From assembly GCF_001894865.1 (NCBI RefSeq), contig NZ_BCXA01000002.1, forward strand, positions 186,001-250,000: DNA of 64,000 bases, read 5' to 3'. This stretch comes from Rhodococcus maanshanensis NBRC 100610 (GTDB lineage: Bacteria > Actinomycetota > Actinomycetes > Mycobacteriales > Mycobacteriaceae). A program made the translations under genes and the position numbers. Position 1 is the first letter of the stretch. Every line of letters begins with the position of its first letter. The notes under the pieces are model-generated. The model ran no database searches. It was not told the DNA's origin and saw nothing but the letters and a program-made list of their open reading frames with translations. Shown here piece by piece: positions 10,341 to 18,624 of this stretch.

Positions 10341-10664
10341 GTGCCCTACACGATTGCTGAACCGTGCGTGGATGTTCTCGACAAGGCGTGCATCGAGGAA
10401 TGCCCTGTCGACTGTATCTACGAGGGGGGCCGCATGCTCTACATCCACCCCGATGAGTGCGTGGACTGCGGCGCCTGCGAGCCCGTCTGCCCCGTCGAGG
10501 CGATCTTCTACGAAGACGACGTGCCCGACCAGTGGAACGCCTACGTCAGCGCGAATGTCGATTTCTTCGTGGATCTCGGATCGCCCGGTGGCGCCGCCAA
10601 GCTCGGCAAGGTCGACTACGACCCGCCGTTCATCAAGGCGCTGCCGCCGATGGGCGAGCACTGA
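10341..10664 (+). CDS. fdxA: Seven-iron ferredoxin
   Basis: 107 residues, the standard length of actinobacterial 7Fe ferredoxins (FdxA/FdxC; Rv1177 is the positional equivalent). It is a low-potential electron carrier with one 3Fe-4S and one 4Fe-4S cluster. The N-terminal set is C9...C17...C21 in PCVDVLDKACIEECPVDCIY, and the second cluster motif is CVDCGACEPVCP. A C-terminal extension ends in FIKALPPMGEH, typical of the mycobacterial form. A GGCAGGGAGAG ribosome binding site lies upstream of ATG. In this order it serves general redox supply; partners such as cytochromes P450 are encoded elsewhere. Confidence 0.96.
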   Translation: MPYTIAEPCVDVLDKACIEECPVDCIYEGGRMLYIHPDECVDCGACEPVCPVEAIFYEDDVPDQWNAYVSANVDFFVDLGSPGGAAKLGKVDYDPPFIKALPPMGEH

Positions 10665-10680
10665 GTTGCTCGGTACCGCC

Positions 10681-11793
10681 GTGACCGCTCGCACCCGGGT
10701 CCCCGTGTCCGCGGGTTTGCCCGACTTCCCGTGGGACTCGTTGGCAGGAGCCAAGGCCAAGGCCGAGTCCCATCCCGACGGGATCGTCAACCTCTCGGTC
10801 GGCACGCCGGTCGATCCGGTGGACCCGCTGATCCGCGAGGCGCTGGCCTCCGTTTCGGAGGTGCCGGGATACCCGACCACGCACGGCACCCCCGAGCTGC
10901 GCGCGGCCGCGGTCGGTGCGCTGGCCCGGCGGTACGGGGTCACCGGGCTCGATCCGGCGGCCGTGCTGCCCGCGCTCGGCACCAAGGAGGCGATCGCCTG
11001 GCTGCCGCGGCTGCTCGGGCTCGGCGCCGATGACCTGGTCGTCATCCCCGAGGTCGCATACCCCACCTACGAGGTCGGCGCGCTGCTCGCCGGTGCCAGG
11101 GTGCTGCGCGCCGACGGCACCATGCGGCTCGGCCCCGAGAGCCCGTCGCTGATCTTCATCAATTCGCCGTCGAACCCGACCGGCAAGGTGCTCGGCATCG
11201 ACCACCTGCGCAAGGTCGTCGACTTCGCGCGGCAGCGTGGAGCGATCGTCGTCTCCGACGAGTGCTACCTGGGCCTGACCTGGGAGGCCGAGGCGTACTC
11301 GATCCTCGACCCCCGCGTCTGCGACGGCGACCACACCGGCCTGCTGGCCGTGCACTCGTTGTCGAAGACCTCGAACCTGGCCAGCTACCGGGCCGGCTTC
11401 ATCACCGGCGATGCCGCCCTGGTCGCGGAGCTGCTGGAGGTGCGCAAGCACGCCGGGATGATCATGCCGTTCCCCGTGCAGGCCGCGATGACCGCGGCGC
11501 TGAACGACGACGCGCACGAGAACGAGCAGCGGGAGCGGTACCGCGCCCGCCGCGAGGTGTTGCTGCCCGCCGTCCGCGCCGCCGGCTTCACCGTCGACAA
11601 CTCCGAGGCAGGCCTGTACCTGTGGGCCACCCGCGAGGAGGCCTGCCGGGACACGGTTGACTGGTTCGCGGACCGGGGCATCCTGGTCGCGCCGGGCGAC
11701 TTCTACGGTCCCGGTAGCAGGCGGCACGTGCGGATCGCGCTCACCGCGACCGACGAGCGGATCGCGGCCGCCGCCGTACGGCTCGCCGCCTGA
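10681..11793 (+). CDS. dapC: N-succinyldiaminopimelate aminotransferase
   Basis: 370 residues from GTG 10681; a TTG at 10666 and a GTG at 10705 are in-frame alternatives, and the mycobacterial protein begins at the position of the last (VSAGLPDFPW). Fold-type I PLP aminotransferase: the substrate loop NSPSNPTGKV is near 160 and the PLP lysine is Lys229 in SLSKTSNLASYRAGF. The protein follows Rv1178 (DapC) along its length, including DFYGPG and the C-terminal ALTATDERIAAA. It converts N-succinyl-2-amino-6-ketopimelate to N-succinyl-LL-diaminopimelate in the lysine/peptidoglycan pathway. dapD and dapE of the same pathway are also in this window. It starts 16 bp after the ferredoxin stop, as in mycobacteria. 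Confidence 0.95.
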   Translation: MTARTRVPVSAGLPDFPWDSLAGAKAKAESHPDGIVNLSVGTPVDPVDPLIREALASVSEVPGYPTTHGTPELRAAAVGALARRYGVTGLDPAAVLPALGTKEAIAWLPRLLGLGADDLVVIPEVAYPTYEVGALLAGARVLRADGTMRLGPESPSLIFINSPSNPTGKVLGIDHLRKVVDFARQRGAIVVSDECYLGLTWEAEAYSILDPRVCDGDHTGLLAVHSLSKTSNLASYRAGFITGDAALVAELLEVRKHAGMIMPFPVQAAMTAALNDDAHENEQRERYRARREVLLPAVRAAGFTVDNSEAGLYLWATREEACRDTVDWFADRGILVAPGDFYGPGSRRHVRIALTATDERIAAAAVRLAA

Positions 11794-11900
11794 TCGCTGT
11801 TACCTGGCCGGGGACCCCGCCACGGCGCTAGCCTGGGGGCGGAGTTCCTCGTTGCCGGGGTACCGCCCCTGCAGCGTTCCCCTCGCGGGCAGGAGGCAGC

Positions 11901-13544
11901 ATGGACGCCGTCACTCGGGTTCCCTCGCCCAGCAACGAACCGGTGTACTCGTACGCCCCTGGCAGCCGCGAGCGGCTGTTGCTCACCGCCAAGCTCACCG
12001 TGCTGGCCTCGGAGCCGGTCGAGCTGCCGCACGTGATCGGGGGTGTGCACCGGCAGGGCTCGGGTGAGCGGGTGGACGTCGTTCAACCGCATCGTCATTC
12101 GGCCGTGCTGGGGACGCTCACAAACGCCACCCACGAGGACGCGGACGCGGCCGTCGAGGCCGCGATCGCCGCCGCACCCGGCTGGCGGGCCCTGTCCTTC
12201 GACGACCGGGCCGCCGTGCTGCTGCGGGCCGCGGACCTGCTCTCCGGACCCTGGCGGGAGACGCTGGCCGCCGCGACCATGCTCGGTCAGTCCAAGTCGG
12301 TCCAGCAGGCCGAGATCGATGCGCCGTGCGAGCTGATCGACTTCTGGCGGTTCAACGTGCACTTCGCCCGGCAGATCCTGGCCGATCAGCCGGTCTCCGG
12401 ACCGGGGGTGTGGAACCGGCTCGAGTACCGGCCGCTCGAGGGATTCGTCTACGCGATCACGCCGTTCAATTTCTCCGCCATCGCGGGCAACCTGCCGACC
12501 GCGCCCGCGCTGATGGGCAACACCGTGGTCTGGAAACCGTCGACCACGCAGACCGTCGCCGCGTACTGGACCATGAAACTGCTCGAGGAGGCCGGGCTGC
12601 CACCGGGGGTCATCAACCTCGTCACCGGCTCGGGTGCCGCGGTTTCCGATGTGGCGCTGGGTGATCCGCGCCTGGCCGGCATTCACTTCACCGGCTCCAC
12701 CAGGACTTTCCAGCATCTCTGGCGGGAGGTGGGGGCCAACATCGACTCGTATCGCGGTTACCCACGGTTGGTCGGCGAGACCGGCGGCAAGGACTTCGTG
12801 GTCGCGCATGCCTCGGCGAATCCCGAGGTGCTGAGCACCGCGCTGGTGCGTGGTGCCTTCGAGTACCAGGGCCAGAAGTGCTCGGCAGCCTCCCGTGCCT
12901 ACGTCCCGAAGTCGGTGTGGCACAGGATGGGAGAGGCCTTCCTGGCCCAGGTCGATCAGCTCACCTATGGCGACGTGACCGACCTCTCGAACTTCGGCGG
13001 GGCCCTCATCGACCGCGCGGCTTACGACAAGAACGTCGCCGCGATCGAGCGGGCGCGCGACGCCGCAGGCGTCCAGATCGCCGTCGGTGGGAAATACGAC
13101 GACAGCGAGGGGTACTTCGTCCGGCCGACGGTGCTGCTCGCCGAGGATCCGCGCGACGAGTCCTTCGCCACCGAGTACTTCGGGCCGATCCTGTCGGTGC
13201 ACGTCTACGACGACGACAAGCCGGGAGCCTTCGAGGACCTGCTGGCGGTGGTGGACTCGAGCGCCCCCTATGCGCTCACCGGGTCGATCATCGCGGACGA
13301 CCGGGTCGCGGTCGACAAGGCGGCCGCGGCACTGCGATTCGCGGCGGGCAACTTCTACGTCAACGACAAACCGACCGGTGCCGTTGTCGGACAGCAACCC
13401 TTCGGAGGGGCCCGCGCCTCGGGCACCAACGACAAGGCGGGCTCGCCGATCAACCTGCTGCGCTGGACCTCCGCCCGGACCATCAAGGAGACCTTCGTCC
13501 CGCCGACGGACCACCGCTATCCGCACATGGAGCCGGAAGAGTAG
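11901..13544 (+). CDS. pruA: L-glutamate gamma-semialdehyde dehydrogenase (P5C dehydrogenase)
   Basis: 547 residues, the second step of proline catabolism: glutamate semialdehyde to glutamate with NAD+. Aldehyde dehydrogenase superfamily: the NAD-binding stretch ITPFNFSAIAGNLP is near 192-205, the general-base region GETGGKDFVVAH near 293-304, and the catalytic cysteine is Cys327 in GQKCSAASRAY. A -10-like TAGCCT lies at 11829-11834. The next gene, putA, starts 2 bp after the stop, so both proline enzymes are made together (Rv1187-Rv1188 order). Confidence 0.97.
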   Translation: MDAVTRVPSPSNEPVYSYAPGSRERLLLTAKLTVLASEPVELPHVIGGVHRQGSGERVDVVQPHRHSAVLGTLTNATHEDADAAVEAAIAAAPGWRALSFDDRAAVLLRAADLLSGPWRETLAAATMLGQSKSVQQAEIDAPCELIDFWRFNVHFARQILADQPVSGPGVWNRLEYRPLEGFVYAITPFNFSAIAGNLPTAPALMGNTVVWKPSTTQTVAAYWTMKLLEEAGLPPGVINLVTGSGAAVSDVALGDPRLAGIHFTGSTRTFQHLWREVGANIDSYRGYPRLVGETGGKDFVVAHASANPEVLSTALVRGAFEYQGQKCSAASRAYVPKSVWHRMGEAFLAQVDQLTYGDVTDLSNFGGALIDRAAYDKNVAAIERARDAAGVQIAVGGKYDDSEGYFVRPTVLLAEDPRDESFATEYFGPILSVHVYDDDKPGAFEDLLAVVDSSAPYALTGSIIADDRVAVDKAAAALRFAAGNFYVNDKPTGAVVGQQPFGGARASGTNDKAGSPINLLRWTSARTIKETFVPPTDHRYPHMEPEE

Positions 13545-13546
13545 CC

Positions 13547-14518
13547 GTGGTGGCGCAGGTGTTCGAGAACCCGCTGCGACCCGCGATCCTGGCCGCCGCG
13601 CGATCGACGGCGCTCAAGGCGGCGATCACCAAGGCGCCGGTGACCCGATCCATCGTCACCCGGTTCATCGCGGGGGAGACCAGGGCGGCGGCCTTGACCG
13701 CCGCGCGCGCGATCCTCGACACCGGCAGGCTGATCAGCATCGACCACCTGGGGGAGGACACCACCGACGAGGCCAAGGCCCGGGCCGCCGTCGCCGAATA
13801 TCTGGCACTGCTCGCCGACCTTGCGGAGCTGCCGGAGGCGAAGGTGCCCGGCGATGTGCGCCCACTCGAGGTGTCGGTGAAGCTGTCCGCGCTGGGGCAG
13901 GCGCTGCCCGTCGACGGCCGCGACATCGCGCTGGCGAACGCGCGGACGCTCTGCGCCGCGGCCGAGAGTGCCGGGATCTGGATCACCGTTGACGCCGAGG
14001 ACCACACCACCACCGACTCGACCCTGTCGATCGTCCGCGAACTGCGGGCCGACTACCCGTGGCTGGGCGCCGTGCTGCAGTCGTACCTGCGTCGTGCCGA
14101 GGCGGACTGCCGCGAACTGGCAGGCCAGGGTTCGCGGATCCGGCTGTGCAAGGGCGCCTACCGGGAACCGGAATCGGTCGCCTTCCAGGCCAGGGCGGAC
14201 GTGGACGCGTCCTACCTGCGTTGCCTGCGGGTGCTGATGGAGGGCGCCGGCTACCCGATGGTGGCCTCCCACGACCCGGCGATCATCGCGGAGGCGGACT
14301 CGATGGCGGCGGGCTCGGGGCGGGGCGCGGCGGACTTCGAGAACCAGATGCTCTACGGGATCAGGGACGGCGAACAGCTCCGCCTTGCCGGGCTCGGCGC
14401 CCAGATGCGGGTCTATCTGCCGTACGGCGGCCAGTGGTACGGCTACTTCATGCGCCGGCTCGCGGAGCGGCCCGCCAACCTCGGCTTCTTCGTGCGCTCA
14501 ATTCTCACGAGGGACTGA
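13547..14518 (+). CDS. putA: Proline dehydrogenase
   Basis: 323 residues from GTG 13547 (GTG 13550 is equally possible). It is the FAD enzyme that oxidises proline to pyrroline-5-carboxylate and passes electrons to the respiratory chain. The TIM-barrel signatures of the monofunctional PRODH family are visible: EVSVKLSALGQALP, ITVDAEDHTTTDSTL, RLCKGAYREPESVAFQ and the C-terminal YGGQWYGYFMRRLAERPANL. Short, single-domain PRODH next to separate pruA is the usual actinobacterial arrangement. Confidence 0.96.
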   Translation: MVAQVFENPLRPAILAAARSTALKAAITKAPVTRSIVTRFIAGETRAAALTAARAILDTGRLISIDHLGEDTTDEAKARAAVAEYLALLADLAELPEAKVPGDVRPLEVSVKLSALGQALPVDGRDIALANARTLCAAAESAGIWITVDAEDHTTTDSTLSIVRELRADYPWLGAVLQSYLRRAEADCRELAGQGSRIRLCKGAYREPESVAFQARADVDASYLRCLRVLMEGAGYPMVASHDPAIIAEADSMAAGSGRGAADFENQMLYGIRDGEQLRLAGLGAQMRVYLPYGGQWYGYFMRRLAERPANLGFFVRSILTRD

Positions 14519-14573
14519 ACCCATGTGATCGCGGTCGAAACGGGTAACCGCCCGCTGGGTGGGAACAGTCCTG

Positions 14574-14587
14574 GAGAACACGTTCTA
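14574..14587. promoter_or_regulatory. KstR-type operator upstream of kshA
   Basis: The stretch GAGAACACGTTCTA fits the KstR consensus TNNAACNNGTTNNA at every fixed position except the first (G for T). Its arms AGAAC/GTTCT are perfectly inverted. It lies 75 bp before the kshA start, where the TetR repressor of cholesterol catabolism would be expected to act. Binding itself is inferred. Confidence 0.75.
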
Positions 14588-14661
14588 GTGCAAGGAGATT
14601 GAGAAGAGCTGTGATCGGCATCACCGCGGCCCAGCCCGGCCGCTGAACGAGGAGACGCTTC

Positions 14662-15816
14662 ATGACCAACGTGGACACCGAGATCACCGACGAGGTTCGC
14701 ATCATCGACCAGGGCACGCCGCCCGCCCGCTTCGCGCGCGGCTGGCACTGCCTGGGCCTGGTGGAGGAGTTCCGGGACGGTAAGCCGCACTCGGTGGAGG
14801 CGTTCGGGACCAAGCTCGTGGTGTTCGCCGACAGCAACGGCGACATCAAGATCCTCGATGCCTACTGCAGGCACATGGGTGGCGACCTGAGTCAGGGCAC
14901 CGTCAAGGGCGACTCGATCGCCTGCCCGTTCCACGACTGGCGCTGGGGCGGCAATGGCAAGTGCACCGGCATCCCCTACGCCCGCCGGGTTCCGCCGTTG
15001 GCCCGCACCCGCACCTGGCAGACCATGGAGCAGGACGAGCTGCTGTTCGTGTGGAACGACCCGGAGGGCAACCCGCCGCCGGCGGACGTGACGATCCCGC
15101 AGATGTGCCCCGAGGGCACGGAGTGGACCGACTGGGTGTGGAAGTCGATCGTCATCGACACCAACTGCCGCGAGATCATCGACAACGTCGTCGACATGGC
15201 GCACTTCTTCTACGTGCACTACTCGTTCCCCACGTACTTCAAGAACATCTTCGAGGGCCACGTCGCGATCCAGGAGTACGAGGGCGTCGGCCGCGAGGAC
15301 ATCACCGAGTGGGACGACCCGGACGTGCCGCAGCTGGTGTCGACCACCTCGACGGCGGCGTACCACGGTCCGTCGTTCATGATCGACGACCTGACGTACC
15401 ACTACGAGCACTTCAAGGCCGAGTCGATCCTCATCAACTGCCACTACCCGGTTGGCCCGGACCAGTTCGTGCTGATGTACGGCATCAAGGTCAAGAAGAC
15501 CGAGGAGGTCCCCGCGGAGATCGCCGACCAGATGGTGCAGGCGATGATCGGCTACATCGGCATCGGCTTCGAGCAGGACATCGAGATCTGGAAGAACAAG
15601 ACCCGGATCGACAACCCGCTGCTCACCAACGAGGACGGCCCCGTCTACCAGCTGCGTCGCTGGTACGAGCAGTTCTACGTCGACGTCGCGGACGTCAAGC
15701 CGGAGATGGTGGACCGCTTCGAGTTCGAGCTCGACACAACAAGGCCGGTCGAGGCGTGGAAGCAGGAAGTCGCCGACAACATCGCCCGCAAGGCCGACGC
15801 GGAGGCCTCGGCCTGA
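14662..15816 (+). CDS. kshA: 3-ketosteroid 9-alpha-monooxygenase, oxygenase component
   Basis: 384 residues, the standard KshA size. It is a Rieske non-haem iron oxygenase that hydroxylates C9 of 4-androstene-3,17-dione and related 3-ketosteroids, opening ring B together with KstD. The Rieske ligands are C69-x-H71 and C88-x2-H91 (CRHMGG, CPFHDW). Mononuclear-iron ligands are H181 and H186 in DMAHFFYVHYSF, with a distal Asp in the C-terminal part. A GAGGAGA ribosome binding site precedes ATG. The reductase KshB is not in this window. Rhodococci carry several kshA paralogues, and this one lies between putA and fadD36, away from the usual cholesterol cluster, so it may be one of several with a distinct substrate range. 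Confidence 0.95.
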   Translation: MTNVDTEITDEVRIIDQGTPPARFARGWHCLGLVEEFRDGKPHSVEAFGTKLVVFADSNGDIKILDAYCRHMGGDLSQGTVKGDSIACPFHDWRWGGNGKCTGIPYARRVPPLARTRTWQTMEQDELLFVWNDPEGNPPPADVTIPQMCPEGTEWTDWVWKSIVIDTNCREIIDNVVDMAHFFYVHYSFPTYFKNIFEGHVAIQEYEGVGREDITEWDDPDVPQLVSTTSTAAYHGPSFMIDDLTYHYEHFKAESILINCHYPVGPDQFVLMYGIKVKKTEEVPAEIADQMVQAMIGYIGIGFEQDIEIWKNKTRIDNPLLTNEDGPVYQLRRWYEQFYVDVADVKPEMVDRFEFELDTTRPVEAWKQEVADNIARKADAEASA

Positions 15817-16043
15817 TGCAGCCGGTCGATTGCGAACGCTGCGGCAACCGGGTCCTCGTCGAGAAGGCCAGCTGGCAGCAGACGACGGTCCAGTGGAGCA
15901 CCGACCACCCCGAGGTCATCTGCGAGGAGTACCAGCAGGACCCGTCGCTGACCCAGCGCGGTGCGCGGATCGGCCGCTGTTCGGCGTTGCGCGAATCGAT
16001 CCGCAAGGCCGTCCTGGACGGGCGCATCACCGTCCCGGACTGA
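15816..16043 (+). CDS. Small four-cysteine protein coupled to kshA
   Basis: 75 residues; its ATG shares one base with the kshA stop (TGATG), so it is translated with KshA. It starts MQPVDCERCGNRVLVEK and has two further cysteines (VICEEY, GRCSAL). This suggests a zinc-ribbon or iron-binding treble, although the spacing is irregular. It has no signal peptide. I do not recognise the family. Position suggests an accessory to the steroid oxygenase, for example a metallochaperone or stability factor, but that is inference. Confidence 0.75.
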   Translation: MQPVDCERCGNRVLVEKASWQQTTVQWSTDHPEVICEEYQQDPSLTQRGARIGRCSALRESIRKAVLDGRITVPD

Positions 16044-16053
16044 CCCTTCCCTC

Positions 16054-16084
16054 CCGGCCCGGTACGCCAAGCGTGCCGGGCCGG
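16054..16084. terminator. Stem-loop terminator after the kshA operon
   Basis: Two 14-nt arms (CCGGCCCGGTACGC and GCGTGCCGGGCCGG) pair with one G-U wobble around a 3-nt loop, 10 bp after the last stop codon of the kshA operon. There is no long T-run, as is usual for actinobacterial terminators. Confidence 0.7.
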
Positions 16085-16237
16085 AGTCAGGTCCCGTCGC
16101 CTACCGGCCGCGCGTCGCCGGTAGCGGCGACGATCAGCGCCAGCGCAACGGCGATCGCCGTGGTCCAATTCATCGTTGCGGCTCGGGTGCCGACGTGTTG
16201 GCCTTTTGGTGAACCGTCCGTGTGAGACGCTGGGCTG

Positions 16238-17635
16238 GTGCTGCTTCGATCGCTAGACGCCATCGCCGTCGCCCGAGGTGACGATCTCCCCGACGCCGTC
16301 CGGATCGGCGACACCACGCTCTCGCGCAGCGACATCCTCGGCGCTGCCGGCGCGCTCGCCAAGCGCATCGGCGGCGCCGAGCGGGTCGCCGTCCTCGCCA
16401 CGCCGACCGCGTCGACGGTGATCGCGGTGGTCGGTTGCCTGCTCGCGGGCGTCACGGTCGTGCCGGTGCCGCCCGACGCCGGATCCGCCGAGCTCGACCA
16501 CATCCTGCGCGATTCGGGTGCGCAGGCGTGGCTGGGTGCGGCGCCCGACGGGACGGATCTGCCGGTGGTGCCGGTGCGGTTGCACACCCGCGACTGGCAC
16601 TCTCACCCCGAACCGCCCCCGTCCTCGATCGCCTTCGTGCTGTACACCTCCGGCACCACGGGGCCGCCGAAGGGCGTGCTGCTGAGCAGGGGTGCCATCG
16701 CGGCCGGCCTCGACGCGCTCGCGGATGCCTGGAAGTGGACCGCGAACGACACTCTGGTGCACGGACTTCCGCTGTTCCACGTGCACGGCCTGATCCTGGG
16801 TCTGCTCGGCCCGCTGCGGGTCGGCAGCAGGCTGATCCACACCGTGCGTCCCACCCCAGCGGCCTATGCGCAGGCCAACGGATCGCTCTATTTCGGTGTG
16901 CCGACGGTGTGGTCGCGGGTGGTCGAGGACGAGGTGTCGGCCAAGGCGCTGAGCGGGGCCCGGCTGCTGGTCTCCGGCAGCGCCCCGCTCCCGGTTCCGG
17001 TGTTCGAGCGGCTGGCGGACCTGACCGGGCTGGTGCCGATCGAGCGCTACGGCATGAGCGAGACCATGATCACGGTCAGCACCCGGGTGGGCGGTGAGCA
17101 CCGACCGGGTTGGGTGGGGCTGCCGGTGGCGGGTGTGGAGACCAGGCTGATCGACGAGGACGGCACCCCGGTCCCGCACGACGGCGAGAGCATCGGCGAA
17201 CTGCAGGTGCGCGGCCCGATGCTGTTCGACGGTTACCTGGGTCGCCCGGACGCGACCGCGGCGTCGTGGACCGAGGACGGCTGGTTCAAGACAGGGGACG
17301 TCGCGGTGATCGACGAGCACGGATTCCATCGGATCGTGGGCCGTGAATCGACCGACCTCATCAAGTCCGGCGGCTACCGGATCGGGGCGGGCGAGGTGGA
17401 AACCTCGCTGTTGGGCCACCCGGCGGTCCGCGAGGTCGCGGTGGTCGGGGTGCCGGACGACGACCTGGGACAGCGGCTGGTCGCCTATGTGGTCGGCGAT
17501 GTGCCCTCGCCCGAGGACCTGATCGAGCACGTGGTCGCGGAGCTGTCCGCGCACAAGCGGCCTCGCGAGATCCGGGTGGTGGATTCGTTGCCGCGCAACG
17601 CACTCGGCAAGGTACAGAAGAACAAGCTCGGCTGA
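16238..17635 (+). CDS. fadD36: Fatty-acid/acyl-CoA synthetase, FadD36-like
   Basis: 465 residues of the ANL adenylating superfamily; activates a carboxylic acid to acyl-AMP and then acyl-CoA. The P-loop motif YTSGTTGPPKGV is at 136-147, the A5-type motif ERYGMSET near 268-275, TGDVAVIDEHGF near 351, and the A10 lysine lies in NALGKVQKNKLG at the C-terminus. The N-terminus (LSRSDILGAAGAL, VAVLATPTASTVIAVVGCLLAG) follows M. tuberculosis FadD36 (Rv1193) closely, which also lies in this chromosomal segment. The true substrate is unknown. Being next to kshA it could serve steroid side-chain or propionate-type acids, which is inference. Confidence 0.9.
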   Translation: MLLRSLDAIAVARGDDLPDAVRIGDTTLSRSDILGAAGALAKRIGGAERVAVLATPTASTVIAVVGCLLAGVTVVPVPPDAGSAELDHILRDSGAQAWLGAAPDGTDLPVVPVRLHTRDWHSHPEPPPSSIAFVLYTSGTTGPPKGVLLSRGAIAAGLDALADAWKWTANDTLVHGLPLFHVHGLILGLLGPLRVGSRLIHTVRPTPAAYAQANGSLYFGVPTVWSRVVEDEVSAKALSGARLLVSGSAPLPVPVFERLADLTGLVPIERYGMSETMITVSTRVGGEHRPGWVGLPVAGVETRLIDEDGTPVPHDGESIGELQVRGPMLFDGYLGRPDATAASWTEDGWFKTGDVAVIDEHGFHRIVGRESTDLIKSGGYRIGAGEVETSLLGHPAVREVAVVGVPDDDLGQRLVAYVVGDVPSPEDLIEHVVAELSAHKRPREIRVVDSLPRNALGKVQKNKLG

Positions 17636-17646
17636 ATCCGCTGGGC

Positions 17647-18534
17647 CTAGGCCAATGCGCCCGCGCCGCTGAGCGTGACGAACTCGTGTCCCTGCTCGCG
17701 CAGCGCGGGCAGGGCTGCGGCCAGTCCCTCCGCGGTGTCTCCCGCGGGGCGGTTCATGTGCGCGATCACGATCGATCCGGGTGCCGCTGAGGTGAGCGCA
17801 CCCCGGACCTTCGCGGCGGGCATGGTCGCGCCGGAATCGCCGTTCACCGTGAAACCGACGACCTCCTCGCCGAGATCCCGGACGATGGCGGCCGCGACCT
17901 CGTCGCAGTGGGCTGTGCCCGGCCGGAACCAGCGCGGCGCCACGCCGGTGATCTCCTGCAGCCGTCGGTGATTGACGAGCACCTCGTCGATGACCTCCGC
18001 CACGGAACGGGTGCCCGCGATCCCGTAGGCCGATCGTCCGGTCACCGACAGCGGCAGGTGGTGGGTCCCGTGGTTGCCGAGCTCGATCAACGGGTTGCCG
18101 GCCAGGCGGACGGCCAGCGTCGGATTGGCGTCGATCCAGCGGCCGTTGAGGAACAGGGTGGCGGGCAGCCTCTCCCGCTCCAGCAGTCCCAGCAGGTCGG
18201 CGTCCACCGCGGTACCCCCGTGGCCGCCGCAGGCGTCGAAGGTGAGGGCGAGCCTGCGGTCGGGCAGCGCGAGCCGGGTCCTGGTCCCGGTGACGGCCAG
18301 GCCCCATTCGTGGGGGACCGCGCCCGCGTACCTGGCCTGCACCGTCGCCACCGAGGGCGGGACCGGGCTCAACGGCGGGGTTTCGGGGAGGATCCCGGAC
18401 GGCCCGATCGGGAGTGGCTCGGAACCGGCGACGGTGGGCCCGCCGACCGTGACGCGGTGCGCGGCGAAGGCGAAGCCGCCTGCGAGGCCGAGGAGCAGGG
18501 ACCGGCGGGTGAGGGGCGCGCGCACGGCGGTCAC
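17647..18534 (-). CDS. Secreted polysaccharide deacetylase (CE4/NodB-type)
   Basis: 295 residues. The N-terminus has a twin-arginine-like signal (TRRSLLLGLAGGFAFAA), so Tat export is likely. The NodB-type domain spans about 80-290: motif 1 is LALTFDACGG (Asp ligand), motif 2 is GNHGTHHLPL (the two metal histidines), and motif 3 is WFRPGTAHCDEV. These are the metal-binding and catalytic elements of carbohydrate esterase family 4; the Ala-Cys after the first Asp deviates from the common TFDDG. Likely acts on cell-wall or extracellular glycan. It is convergent with fadD36, with only 11 bp between stops. Confidence 0.88.
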   Translation of the reverse strand: MTAVRAPLTRRSLLLGLAGGFAFAAHRVTVGGPTVAGSEPLPIGPSGILPETPPLSPVPPSVATVQARYAGAVPHEWGLAVTGTRTRLALPDRRLALTFDACGGHGGTAVDADLLGLLERERLPATLFLNGRWIDANPTLAVRLAGNPLIELGNHGTHHLPLSVTGRSAYGIAGTRSVAEVIDEVLVNHRRLQEITGVAPRWFRPGTAHCDEVAAAIVRDLGEEVVGFTVNGDSGATMPAAKVRGALTSAAPGSIVIAHMNRPAGDTAEGLAAALPALREQGHEFVTLSGAGALA

Positions 18535-18624
18535 GCTATGACACCCGGCGCGATCTCGCGCGTCGAGGCGAACCGTGGGCGGAGACGGCTCCTTTTGAGC
18601 CCGACACGACTAACCTCGATAACC

